From Sinanaerobacter chloroacetimidivorans (GTDB lineage Bacteria > Bacillota > Clostridia > Peptostreptococcales > Anaerovoracaceae), in contig NZ_JAGSND010000023.1 of assembly GCF_018128545.1 (NCBI RefSeq), forward strand, positions 1 through 56,326: a DNA stretch of 56,326 nt, given 5' to 3'. Made by a program: the position numbers and the translations under genes. Positions 1 through 8,226 of the stretch are shown piece by piece. Below the pieces are notes generated by a model. It was not told the origin of the DNA, did no database searches, and saw only the letters and a program-made list of their open reading frames with translations. The first letter of the stretch is position 1. Every line of letters starts with the position of its first letter.

Positions 1-137
1 AAAATCATGAGATGAGGTTATGAAAATATCAAAACTGCGAACCAGCTTTGCGTTATCACATAAAATTAGACCTTTTGCTGATCAGACAAAAATTCAAACT
101 TAGTTTCACAAACTAATAAATATTTTGGTAGAAGAAA
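1..137. other. AT-rich intergenic edge with no gene seen
   Basis: This stretch lies beyond the rpe terminator and runs to the window edge. I see no coding frame with a ribosome binding site. A small perfect inverted repeat (TTAGTTT, loop CAC, AAACTAA) lies at about 99-116. Its TTTCACAAA core resembles hairpin 1 of the repeat found before gapA, but the match is too short to call it a copy. Confidence 0.4.
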
Positions 138-170
138 AGCCGCTTCATGATTCCTCACCATTCAGCGGCT
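138..170 (-). terminator. Rho-independent terminator after rpe
   Basis: The inverted repeat AGCCGCT/AGCGGCT, 19 nt apart, is followed on the minus strand by a T-rich tract (TTTTCTTCT). It lies about 40 nt past the rpe stop and would close the long minus-strand operon. Confidence 0.7.
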
Positions 171-206
171 GCATTTTGAATTCTGTTTTTATGTTTCCCG
201 TTGTAT

Positions 207-860
207 TTATTTAAAAATATTTAAAAATTCTCCGACTCGCTTTTCAATGTCGTCTGCTCCGAATACGGAAGAACCGGCTACTACCAGCTCTACTCCTGCA
301 TCAGTGACTTCCTTGATATTATCGAGCGTGATACCTCCGTCAATCTCGATGATCAGATTCGGATTTCTTTCATTCTTCATTTTTTTCAGTTCTCTGATTT
401 TATGAAGTGCGGAGGGAATAAATTTCTGACCGCCAAAACCGGGATTTACAGACATGATCAGAACAAGATCAAGGTCTTCCAGAATATATTCAAGGACATC
501 TAAAGGCGTTGCGGGATTTAAAGAAACACCAGCTTTGATTCCCATAGATTTGATATGCTGTATGGTTCTGTGCAGATGGGTACAGGCCTCTGCATGCACC
601 GTAATAAATTCTGTATCATCCGTTGCGAAATCTTCAAGGTATTGGTCCGGATTTTCTATCATCAGATGTACATCAAAAGGAAGCTTTGTTTTCCCCAGAA
701 GGCTCTTCATAACGCCGGCACCAAAAGTGATATTCGGGACAAAGTGTCCGTCCATCACATCAACGTGGATCACATGAGCTCCGGCTCTTTCAATGGTTTG
801 AACCTGTTCGCCAAGTCTTGAAAAATCTGCGGATAAAATAGATGGCGCCAATCGAATCAT
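207..860 (-). CDS. rpe: Ribulose-phosphate 3-epimerase
   Basis: It interconverts D-ribulose 5-phosphate and D-xylulose 5-phosphate in the cytoplasm, in the pentose phosphate pathway. The 217-residue protein is a complete TIM barrel of normal length. It starts with MIRLAPSILSADF. Metal ligands are His32, Asp34, His65 and Asp174 (EIDGGI), and the phosphate-binding loop is NPGFGGQ at 139-145. The ATG is preceded by AAAGGAA. It is the last gene of the rsmB-prpC-prkC-rsgA-rpe run, a context conserved across Bacillota. A terminator follows directly. The family assignment is secure. Confidence 0.97.
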   Translation of the reverse strand: MIRLAPSILSADFSRLGEQVQTIERAGAHVIHVDVMDGHFVPNITFGAGVMKSLLGKTKLPFDVHLMIENPDQYLEDFATDDTEFITVHAEACTHLHRTIQHIKSMGIKAGVSLNPATPLDVLEYILEDLDLVLIMSVNPGFGGQKFIPSALHKIRELKKMKNERNPNLIIEIDGGITLDNIKEVTDAGVELVVAGSSVFGADDIEKRVGEFLNIFK

Positions 861-905
861 TTTTTATTCCTTTCTTTCGTAAATAACTTCAATGAATAGT
901 ATCTC

Positions 906-1775
906 TTAATAGTACTTTCTTCTTTCCTGTATTTCTTTAAAATGATTGACATAGGAATCATATCGTGAGCTGTGGATCTTACCGGTTTTTACCGCATCTC
1001 TGATACGGCAGTCCGGTTCCTTGATGTGGCGGCAGTTATCGTATTTGCAGTCCCCAACAAGGGCAGAGATTTCAGGATACAAATATTGAAGCTCCTCTTC
1101 GTCTGCTTCCAGAATATCAAAAGAAGTAAATCCCGGAGTATCGAAGATCATACCTCCAAAATCCAGCTGAAAAATCTCAACATGTCTCGTTGTATGTTTA
1201 CCTCGCTTGGTTTTATTACTAATGGCTCCTGTTTCCACCGACAAGCCGGTTTGAAGCTTGTTTAAAAGCGTGGACTTCCCTGCACCGGAGGGGCCCGCCA
1301 GAGCACTTTTTTTATCTTTCAGATATTTTTTCAGTTCCTCTATGCCTTCTCCGGTATTTCCGCTGACAGAAACCACAGGATAAATATCATGATAGATTGC
1401 TTCAATGTCTCTTCGTTTTTCTTCACTGACCAAATCAATTTTATTGATACACAGAACGATTTCCGTATGGTTTTTCTCTGCCATTACGAGAAACCGGTCA
1501 ATAATGTCCGGGTTGGGATCCGGATTGGCTGCGGCAATCACGATGATAAAACAGTCTACGTTGGCTATGGGAGGCCTGATAAACACATTTTTCCTTGAAC
1601 AGATTTCATTGATTACCGCTTCTTCATCGTCTATCATTTCTATATGAACTTCATCACCTACATAAGGAATCGTGCCATCTTTTTTAAAGATGCCTCTGGC
1701 TTTGCATTGAACCACTCGGTTCTCAGTTTTCACATAATAAAAGCCTGCAATTCCTTTTACGATAATGCCTTTCAT
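906..1775 (-). CDS. rsgA: Ribosome small subunit-dependent GTPase RsgA
   Basis: RsgA is a late assembly factor of the 30S subunit whose GTPase is stimulated by the subunit. The 289-residue protein has an N-terminal OB fold (about 1-70), then a circularly permuted GTPase: G4 NKID (111-114) comes before the P-loop GPSGAGKST (161-169) and G3 DTPG (212-215). A C-terminal zinc motif uses Cys243, Cys248, His250 and Cys256. Its ATG overlaps the prkC stop codon (TAATG), so the two are probably translationally coupled. PrkC-type kinases are known to phosphorylate this GTPase in Bacillus, which fits the pairing. That link is family knowledge, not seen here. Confidence 0.97.
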   Translation of the reverse strand: MKGIIVKGIAGFYYVKTENRVVQCKARGIFKKDGTIPYVGDEVHIEMIDDEEAVINEICSRKNVFIRPPIANVDCFIIVIAAANPDPNPDIIDRFLVMAEKNHTEIVLCINKIDLVSEEKRRDIEAIYHDIYPVVSVSGNTGEGIEELKKYLKDKKSALAGPSGAGKSTLLNKLQTGLSVETGAISNKTKRGKHTTRHVEIFQLDFGGMIFDTPGFTSFDILEADEEELQYLYPEISALVGDCKYDNCRHIKEPDCRIRDAVKTGKIHSSRYDSYVNHFKEIQERRKYY

Positions 1776-3733
1776 TAATTTAGCACCCCGGTATTAAAAT
1801 CTACTGATTTTTCCATAACAACATCATTATCAAAAATGACTTTTACAGTTCCGGCGCCGTCTCCGGAAAGGGACAGAACCTCTGAGCCATCACTCTTGAA
1901 TTTCTGTTCACGGTTAATGATAGTTCTGACACCTGATTCATCGGAAATGACAACGGTTAAATAAAATACTTCATTATTCGCACGTCCGAAATCCAAAGTT
2001 AAAGGTATTGCTTTTGAACCTGCAGGCTGATCCCCTGTGCTGACCTTGATGTTTACTTTGGTACCAACCTCAATTAGCGTGCCAGGCTCATTCTGCTGCC
2101 ACATCACCGTATTTTGAGCGTAAGCAGTACTCATCTCGTATCCTACAGCTCCTAAAGATAAACCTTTCTTCTCCAGCTCCGTTCTGGCAGCATCTACATC
2201 CATGCCCATAAGATTCGGCATGGGAACCTGTTCAATGGCTTTGCCCAGGCTAACCACCAGATCTACAACGGTTCCGGGAGCCGCTTCAGTCTCTCCGGCA
2301 GGGGTCTGTCTGATAACAATATCCTTAGGAAGATCACTGTTTTCTGTCTTTATATCCCCTACTGTAAAGCCGTAGCTTTCGATCATAAATTTCGCATCGC
2401 TGGAAGTTCTGTTTACTACATTTGGAATCGTTCCCCGGGCAGCCACTCCCTTGCTGACATTCACATAAATGGTAAAGCCCTCTTTCACTGTCATTTCAGC
2501 TACCGGATCCTGAGAAACGATCTCTCCCGCATCAAATTCCTTGCTGGATACTTCATCCCGAACTTCACATTTCAGATTTAACTTAGCCAGTTCATCCGTT
2601 GCTTCTTCAACTGTCATTCCGGTTACATCCGGAACGGTCACTTCTTTTGCCGCACCAATTCCCTCCACAGCCGTTAATATAAAATGGCTGGCAGGGATGG
2701 CAAAGAGCAAAGCCAAAATAATCGCAGCTACTTTTACTTTATTTATTTTAACCCTTTTCTTCGGTTTATTTTCTTTTTTGTTCTTTTTTCTCATATCCCC
2801 AATAAGCTCCTCTGTATTTTCCTTTTGTACTGTTCCTGTTGTTCCGTTTACCGCAGCCATGACTCTTGTAGCATCGAAGGTTTGCTTTGTACCATTTCCC
2901 GGTCCGGCTGTCAGGTGATAATTCATATTGCTGAGTGCGTGATACATTTCGTCTGCGGTCTTAAACCGATTAATCTGATATTTGTTTGTGGCCTTCATAA
3001 TAATGTTTTCCAGATCCGCCGGAAGCTGTGCAACATATTGAGATGGCGGCACCATATCGTCGTTCATATGCATTAAAGCCACTGCTACGGGATTCTCTGC
3101 ATCAAAGGGAACTCTTCCTGTCAGAAGCTCATAAAGGACGATTCCCAGAGAGTAGATGTCCGATTTTTCGTCCACATAGCCTCCTCTTGCCTGTTCCGGA
3201 GAGAAATAGTGAACGGATCCCATGACAGTTCCCGTATTTCCTACTATGGTACCGGTATTCACCGCCTTAGCGATTCCAAAATCTGTTATTTTAGCAGTTC
3301 CTTCTCTGGTTATGAGAATATTATCGGGCTTAACATCTCTATGTATGATGTGATTCTTATGAGCAAAGCTCAATGCCAGAGCGATCTGTTTCGTAACCTC
3401 AACCGCTTTATGATATTCCATGGGGCCTTCCTTCTTGATCAGATCGCTGAGGACCTGCCCCTCTATTAATTCCATTACGATGTAATAGATGTTGCCTTCC
3501 TTGCCCACATCATAAATATTTACAATATTCGGATGAGAAAGACTTGCTGCAGACTGAGATTCCCTTCTAAAACTCTCTATAAATTTCAAATCCTTAGTAA
3601 ATTCCGGTTTCAGAATTTTTATTGCAACATAGCGATTTAACAACCTGCATCTTGCTTTATAAACGACGGCCATTCCGCCTTCGCCTATTTTTTCAAGTAA
3701 TTCATACCTTCCAGCAAGTATTCTGCTACTCAT
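1775..3733 (-). CDS. prkC: PASTA-domain Ser/Thr protein kinase
   Basis: This is a membrane-bound eukaryotic-like kinase that senses muropeptides or cell wall state. The 652 residues comprise a kinase domain (1-275) with glycine loop IGEGGM (16-21), Lys39, catalytic HRDVKPDN (131-138) and DFG (151-153). A basic linker leads to one transmembrane helix (about 334-356). Three extracellular PASTA repeats follow (about 365-432, 435-503 and 504-572), then an 80-residue tail of no recognised domain. Start: AGGAGG precedes the ATG. It lies 15 nt after prpC, its cognate phosphatase, and overlaps rsgA. Topology is cytoplasmic N-terminus, external C-terminus. Confidence 0.96.
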   Translation of the reverse strand: MSSRILAGRYELLEKIGEGGMAVVYKARCRLLNRYVAIKILKPEFTKDLKFIESFRRESQSAASLSHPNIVNIYDVGKEGNIYYIVMELIEGQVLSDLIKKEGPMEYHKAVEVTKQIALALSFAHKNHIIHRDVKPDNILITREGTAKITDFGIAKAVNTGTIVGNTGTVMGSVHYFSPEQARGGYVDEKSDIYSLGIVLYELLTGRVPFDAENPVAVALMHMNDDMVPPSQYVAQLPADLENIIMKATNKYQINRFKTADEMYHALSNMNYHLTAGPGNGTKQTFDATRVMAAVNGTTGTVQKENTEELIGDMRKKNKKENKPKKRVKINKVKVAAIILALLFAIPASHFILTAVEGIGAAKEVTVPDVTGMTVEEATDELAKLNLKCEVRDEVSSKEFDAGEIVSQDPVAEMTVKEGFTIYVNVSKGVAARGTIPNVVNRTSSDAKFMIESYGFTVGDIKTENSDLPKDIVIRQTPAGETEAAPGTVVDLVVSLGKAIEQVPMPNLMGMDVDAARTELEKKGLSLGAVGYEMSTAYAQNTVMWQQNEPGTLIEVGTKVNIKVSTGDQPAGSKAIPLTLDFGRANNEVFYLTVVISDESGVRTIINREQKFKSDGSEVLSLSGDGAGTVKVIFDNDVVMEKSVDFNTGVLN

Positions 3734-3748
3734 TACGACTCCTCCTGT

Positions 3749-4477
3749 TTATATTTTTAAACAAACAACTGTGATATTATCATTTCCACCATTGCTGTTT
3801 GCCAGGTTTACCAAATCTGCGCTCAAAGCACTCATGGAATCAGCCTTAGATGCCAAACGGCAAATTTCCTCTGAGGCCACTTCTCCGTAAAGCCCATCGG
3901 AGCACAAAATAAAGATATCATTTTTCTCAGAATGAATGACATAGAAATCCGGAAGGATTTTTTCTTCTCCTCCCAAAGCCCTCGTTATCATATTTTTTTG
4001 GGGATGGTTCTCCGCTTGAGCGCGGGTAATAGAGCCCTCCTTAAGTAACTCATTCACATAGGTATGGTCCTCTGTGATCTGTCGAAGCCGGCCATCTCTG
4101 ACCAAATACGCTCTGCTATCTCCCACATTCATACAATAAGCCTGGTCATCACAAAGATACAGGAGAACTACGGTTGTTGCCATTCCTGCATTTTCTTTTG
4201 AATTTTTAGCCATTTGATAAATTGTTTGATTGACTGCCTTTAAACATAGCTGAAAATATTCCCTAATGCTTTCAGCGTCATTACTTTTCTCTACCGGATG
4301 CTCAACTATGTACTCTGCTATATTTTTTACAGCAGTCATACTTGCCAGTTCGCCAGAGTTATGACCCCCTACGCCATCAGCTACGATATAAATATTTTGT
4401 TCAGGCATGACAAAGAGAGAGTCCTCATTGTTGTCTCTCCTTCGTCCTCTATCTGTTTTAAATCCTATCTGTGCCAT
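3749..4477 (-). CDS. prpC: PP2C-family Ser/Thr phosphatase (PrpC/Stp)
   Basis: This cytoplasmic Mn2+/Mg2+-dependent phosphatase removes phosphate from PrkC and its substrates. The 242-residue protein has all PP2C motifs: the N-terminal DNNEDS metal motif, VADGVGGHNSGE, the GDSRAYL strand, CSDGL, and the C-terminal GGNDNITVV with the last metal-binding Asp. The start is supported by GAGGG upstream of the ATG. In most Bacillota rlmN lies immediately upstream. Here a 252-bp gap with repeats separates it from rsmB, so prpC may start a separate transcript. Confidence 0.96.
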   Translation of the reverse strand: MAQIGFKTDRGRRRDNNEDSLFVMPEQNIYIVADGVGGHNSGELASMTAVKNIAEYIVEHPVEKSNDAESIREYFQLCLKAVNQTIYQMAKNSKENAGMATTVVLLYLCDDQAYCMNVGDSRAYLVRDGRLRQITEDHTYVNELLKEGSITRAQAENHPQKNMITRALGGEEKILPDFYVIHSEKNDIFILCSDGLYGEVASEEICRLASKADSMSALSADLVNLANSNGGNDNITVVCLKI

Positions 4478-4550
4478 ATATTACCCTCGCCAATCAGATG
4501 CGTTACATCATAAACTAAGCTGCCAAGAGGATTCAATGATTCTTTCCTTG

Positions 4551-4673
4551 GGCATCGGCTTCGCCTCCGACTCGCTTCGCTCCCTGCTGTCCGTTTTTCC
4601 ATTGCAGCTTTCGCTGCGGAAAAAAGGCATCGGCTTCGCCTCCGACTCGCTTCGCTCCCTGCTGTCCGTTTTT
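4551..4673. repeat. Duplicated 48-bp GC-richer repeat flanking a hairpin
   Basis: An identical 48-nt sequence occurs at 4551-4598 and 4626-4673. The 27 nt between them complete a hairpin (TTTTTCC with GGAAAAA and GCAGC with GCTGC, 4594-4624). A related palindrome lies at 47112-47148. The block is richer in G and C than the surrounding intergenic DNA. It lies between rsmB and prpC, where rlmN is usually found. A plus-strand frame crossing it has no ribosome binding site and is not a gene. Confidence 0.85.
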
Positions 4674-4729
4674 ATCAATAGAATCATTATATTATATAAA
4701 ATATTTTACCGCATGTCAAAACTGGAAGA

Positions 4730-6028
4730 TTAATCATTGATTAATTTATCTTCTTTTCTCATCTTGCAGATAAAGAATCCATCTGTATTGTTAATATTCG
4801 GCAAAAGTTGTAAGGCACTTTCCTTCTGGAATGAAGGATTTTTCTTTAAAAATTCTCCCACTACCTTTTGGTTTTCAAGCGTAGAAATGGTACAGGTACA
4901 ATACAGCAATACGCCGCCTGGCTTCACATATTTTGAAGATGCGGACAGGATTGCCAGCTGTTTTTTTGGCAATTCACTGATTTCCCTGGATTGCTTTTTA
5001 TATTTTATCTCCGGCTTGCGTCTCACCACTCCCAGCCCGGAACATGGCGCATCCACGATGACCCTGTCAGCCTTTTCTATCATGGAGGAGTCTACTCTGG
5101 TAGCATCCCAGGTTTTCGTTGTAATGATCTTAATCCCCAACCGTTCGGCTTCTTTATCGATAACAGCAACTTTCCTTTTATAGATATCCCAGGATGTAAT
5201 TTCACCCATATTTTCCATTTTTTCTGCAATTGCTAAGGATTTGCCACCGGGAGCTGCACAGACATCCATAATCAATTCGCCCGGCTTCGGATCCAAAATA
5301 TTCACTGCAAGCATAGAACTTTCGTCCTGAACGGAAAAGAATCCGTTTTTATAAAGAGGACCACTGAGAAGATTTCCACCGGTTACATGAAGGGCCTCCT
5401 TGCATAGATATCCATCTTTCACTTCAAAGCCCTTTGAGGCGACTCTTCGTCTCAGATCCTGCCTTGAGGTTTTTAGCGTATTCACTCGAATTACCAGATC
5501 CGGAGTCAGATTTCCCGCAGCAAGCAGCTCCTCTACAAAATCCACGGCATATTGATCCAGCCATAATTCTACAATCCAAGGCTCATAAGAATATTTTATG
5601 GAAAAAAAGTTAACGAGATCCTTTTCCCGATCGGGAAGAGCGACTTCCTTTCCTTCCCGGATAAAGCTTCGCAGAACACCATTTACAAAGCCTTCTCTTC
5701 CTTTGCAGAATCTTTTGGCCAAAGAGACACTCTCATTGACCGCCGCATATTCCGGTACGGAATTCATGTACTTCAATTGATAAAATCCCATTCGCAGTAC
5801 GGTGATATCGCTTGTTTTCATTTTTGCAACCGGTGTTTTCACAAAATGACCAATCATATAATCAAGATAAATTTTATTCTCCAGAACACCATAGACAAGT
5901 TCTCTGACAAAAGCGGGTGAGTCCGGTTTTCCAGTAATAATATGATGGTTTAAAGCGATATTGGAGTATGATTTTTTTGATTCTACATCCAGTAGTGTAT
6001 AATAAGCAGTTCTTCTATTCGCATCCAT
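4730..6028 (-). CDS. rsmB: 16S rRNA (cytosine-967-C5)-methyltransferase
   Basis: It methylates C967 of 16S rRNA with S-adenosylmethionine. The 432-residue protein has an N-terminal NusB-like RNA-binding domain (about 1-130). The Rossmann methyltransferase domain shows motif I DVCAAPGGKS, motif IV VDAPCSGLG and motif VI YCTCT. The Cys of PCSG and of CTC are the release and catalytic cysteines of this class. The ATG is 1 nt after the upstream peptidase stop and has a GGGGGCG ribosome binding site inside that gene. Length and order (fmt side upstream, prpC side downstream) are typical. Confidence 0.95.
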   Translation of the reverse strand: MDANRRTAYYTLLDVESKKSYSNIALNHHIITGKPDSPAFVRELVYGVLENKIYLDYMIGHFVKTPVAKMKTSDITVLRMGFYQLKYMNSVPEYAAVNESVSLAKRFCKGREGFVNGVLRSFIREGKEVALPDREKDLVNFFSIKYSYEPWIVELWLDQYAVDFVEELLAAGNLTPDLVIRVNTLKTSRQDLRRRVASKGFEVKDGYLCKEALHVTGGNLLSGPLYKNGFFSVQDESSMLAVNILDPKPGELIMDVCAAPGGKSLAIAEKMENMGEITSWDIYKRKVAVIDKEAERLGIKIITTKTWDATRVDSSMIEKADRVIVDAPCSGLGVVRRKPEIKYKKQSREISELPKKQLAILSASSKYVKPGGVLLYCTCTISTLENQKVVGEFLKKNPSFQKESALQLLPNINNTDGFFICKMRKEDKLIND

Positions 6029-6029
6029 T

Positions 6030-6743
6030 TTAATTACGCCCCCTTAGCGCTAAAATTCTGAGAAGACTTGCAATGGTAGCCGCCAGAGCAGCAACATAAG
6101 TTAAAGCAGCCGCTGACAGAACTTTTTTTGCACTCTCAGTTTCCTCTAAATAAATAATGCCCAAGCGATTCAGCTGTTCAATAGCACGGTTGCTTGCATT
6201 GTATTCAACAGGCAGAGTAATCGCTTGAAAAACAACGGCAGAAGCATAAAGCAATATACCTATATTAAAAATCAGGTTTCCCTGAACCAGATCACCGCCA
6301 TAAATGATAAACAGGCCTACGATCAGAATCGGCCAGGCAAGGTTGGATGCGATAGATACAACCGGTGCTATGGCATTTCTAATACGAAGGGGCTGGTAGC
6401 TTTTTGCATGCTGTATCGCATGCCCGGCTTCATGGGCAGCAATACTTACAGATGCAATGGACGGCTCATTATAAACCTGAGGTGAAAGCCTCAAAACCTT
6501 CTTCCTGGGGTCATAATGATCCGAAAGTCTTCTGTTGGAGATTTCCACAGGGACGTTTTGAAGTCCATTGCTGTCAAGAATTCTTCTGGCAGCTGCCGCT
6601 CCGGTCATACCGCTCCTGTTTCTTACTCTCGCATATCGGTTATAGGCTGAATTAACCTTGCTCTGTGCATAAAAAGCAAAGATCATCGCCGGTATCAATA
6701 TCAAAATTGTCGGGTCAAATATCCCAAATAAACCGTAATACAT
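6030..6743 (-). CDS. YugP-like membrane zinc metallopeptidase
   Basis: This is a predicted membrane-embedded zinc peptidase of the YugP family. Its physiological substrate is not known. The 237-residue protein has an N-terminal transmembrane helix (about 8-27), then a cytoplasmic-looking basic segment with the zincin motif AHEAGHAIQH (about 102-111). Hydrophobic helices follow at about 125-150, 155-178 and 209-230. A Glu in PVEYNAS may be the third zinc ligand. It lies between fmt and rsmB, where it is common in Clostridia. A strong GGAGAAAGGA site precedes the ATG. Family membership is fairly sure, function is not. Confidence 0.88.
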   Translation of the reverse strand: MYYGLFGIFDPTILILIPAMIFAFYAQSKVNSAYNRYARVRNRSGMTGAAAARRILDSNGLQNVPVEISNRRLSDHYDPRKKVLRLSPQVYNEPSIASVSIAAHEAGHAIQHAKSYQPLRIRNAIAPVVSIASNLAWPILIVGLFIIYGGDLVQGNLIFNIGILLYASAVVFQAITLPVEYNASNRAIEQLNRLGIIYLEETESAKKVLSAAALTYVAALAATIASLLRILALRGRN

Positions 6744-6788
6744 TATTCTCTATCCTTTCTCCTTACCATTCTTACCCGTACCCTGTGA

Positions 6789-7718
6789 TTACTCTAAAAT
6801 AATACCAGGTTCAAATTTATTCCCCTTTAAAAAATCTGCTACAGACATTGCCTTTTTCCCGGGTATCTGGATCTGCGTGATCTGCAGCGTTTTCCCCCCA
6901 GCTGCGATCTCAATTCCTTTCTCGGATACCTTGGTTACGGTGCCGGGAAGACTACCGTTTTTTTCATCCAGGACTTCTGCCTGCCAGAACTTCATTTGTT
7001 CCCCTTTGTAAAGGGCATAAGCGCCAGGCCATGGGCATAAACCTCTGATGAGACGTTCAATTTCTTTCGGGCTTTTGGTAAAATCAATATGTCCATCTTT
7101 TTTGAAGATCATCGGAGCGTAGGAGGCTTTACCGTCATCCTGTCTGACTCTGACGATCTTTCCGCTCTCAAATTCCGGAAGCGTTTCGGCCAGAAGTTCA
7201 GCCCCAAGATCCGCCAGCTCTTCATGGAGCTGTGCCGCCGTTTTTCTGTCGATGGCTGTGCTTTTTGAAGCAATCATATCTCCGGTATCCAGTCCTTCTT
7301 CCATATACATCAGGGTGATACCTGTCTTTTCCTCTCCATCGATGATACTTCTCTGAATCGGAGCTGCTCCCCGATATTTAGGCAGCAGGGAAGCGTGAAT
7401 ATTCACACAGCCATATTTCGGAATCTCAAGAAGTTCTTTCGGCAATATTTTTCCGTAGGCCGCAACCACAATCAAATCAGGTTCCAAGGCCTTAATTTCA
7501 CTGATAAACTCAGGATTATCCTTCACTTTTTCAGGCTGGATTACCGGAAGCTGATATTTCAGCGCTTCTTCCTTAACAGGAGGAAACTGAACTTTTTTTC
7601 CGCGGTCTCTGGCCTTATCGGGCTGAGTTACCACAAGTTCCACCTGATAGCCCTTTTCACAAAGTATCCTTAATGGCGGAACCGCAAACTCAGGGGTTCC
7701 CATATAAATAATTTTCAT
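6789..7718 (-). CDS. fmt: Methionyl-tRNA formyltransferase
   Basis: It transfers a formyl group from 10-formyl-THF to initiator Met-tRNA. The 309 residues comprise a Rossmann N-terminal domain starting MKIIYMGTPEFAVPPL and a C-terminal OB-like domain (about 205-309). The catalytic triad Asn106, His108 and Asp144 lies in CVNIHASLLPKYRG and EEGLDTGDM, with the same numbering as the E. coli enzyme. It follows def by 8 nt; the two act at opposite ends of formyl-Met use. AATAGGTGATGCT precedes the ATG. Confidence 0.97.
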   Translation of the reverse strand: MKIIYMGTPEFAVPPLRILCEKGYQVELVVTQPDKARDRGKKVQFPPVKEEALKYQLPVIQPEKVKDNPEFISEIKALEPDLIVVAAYGKILPKELLEIPKYGCVNIHASLLPKYRGAAPIQRSIIDGEEKTGITLMYMEEGLDTGDMIASKSTAIDRKTAAQLHEELADLGAELLAETLPEFESGKIVRVRQDDGKASYAPMIFKKDGHIDFTKSPKEIERLIRGLCPWPGAYALYKGEQMKFWQAEVLDEKNGSLPGTVTKVSEKGIEIAAGGKTLQITQIQIPGKKAMSVADFLKGNKFEPGIILE

Positions 7719-7726
7719 AGCATCAC

Positions 7727-8188
7727 CTATTCTTCAATTAGATCCCTGGAATCAATAGCTTTGTCAATATATAAGACACCGTTGAGATGATCATATTCAT
7801 GACTCAGTGCAATAGAAAGAAGACCATTGCCTTCATAGACAACCTCTTTGCCTTCCCTGTTCAGCCCCTTCATTTTGATATAAGAGGGTCTTTCCACCGT
7901 GCCTACCTTTCCGGGAATACTCAGACAGCCTTCCTCTTCCAGCTGAATACCATCTGATTCAACAATTTCAGGATTGATAAGCTCCATTACCTGGTCATCG
8001 ACCTCAACGATAAACATCCTTTTCAGAATGCCTACCTGGGGTGCTGCAATTCCTACACCATTTTGAGCTCTCATCGTTTCCAGCATGTCATCCAGGATCA
8101 TGGTTATGCGTTCATCAATTTCCGATACTTCTCTCGCTCGTTTTCTTAGAATGTCGTCTCCTTCTGTTACGATATTTCGTAAAGCCAT
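7727..8188 (-). CDS. def: Peptide deformylase
   Basis: It removes the N-terminal formyl group from nascent proteins as they leave the ribosome. The 153-residue protein is short for a bacterial deformylase but complete. It shows GVGIAAPQVG (44-53), EEGCLS with metal ligand Cys88, and HEYDH (130-134) with ligands His130 and His134 and catalytic Glu131. The start is supported by AAAAGGAGAG. Upstream is priA, downstream fmt, the standard priA-def-fmt order. Confidence 0.97.
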   Translation of the reverse strand: MALRNIVTEGDDILRKRAREVSEIDERITMILDDMLETMRAQNGVGIAAPQVGILKRMFIVEVDDQVMELINPEIVESDGIQLEEEGCLSIPGKVGTVERPSYIKMKGLNREGKEVVYEGNGLLSIALSHEYDHLNGVLYIDKAIDSRDLIEE

Positions 8189-8226
8189 TCATCTCTCTCC
8201 TTTTATACTTAGCATCATTTTTCTAT

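Noticed and set aside
4407..4733. Plus-strand frame encoding a duplicated GFASDSLRSLLSVF peptide
   Set aside because: The duplication is the 48-bp DNA repeat; there is no ribosome binding site and the frame begins antisense inside prpC.
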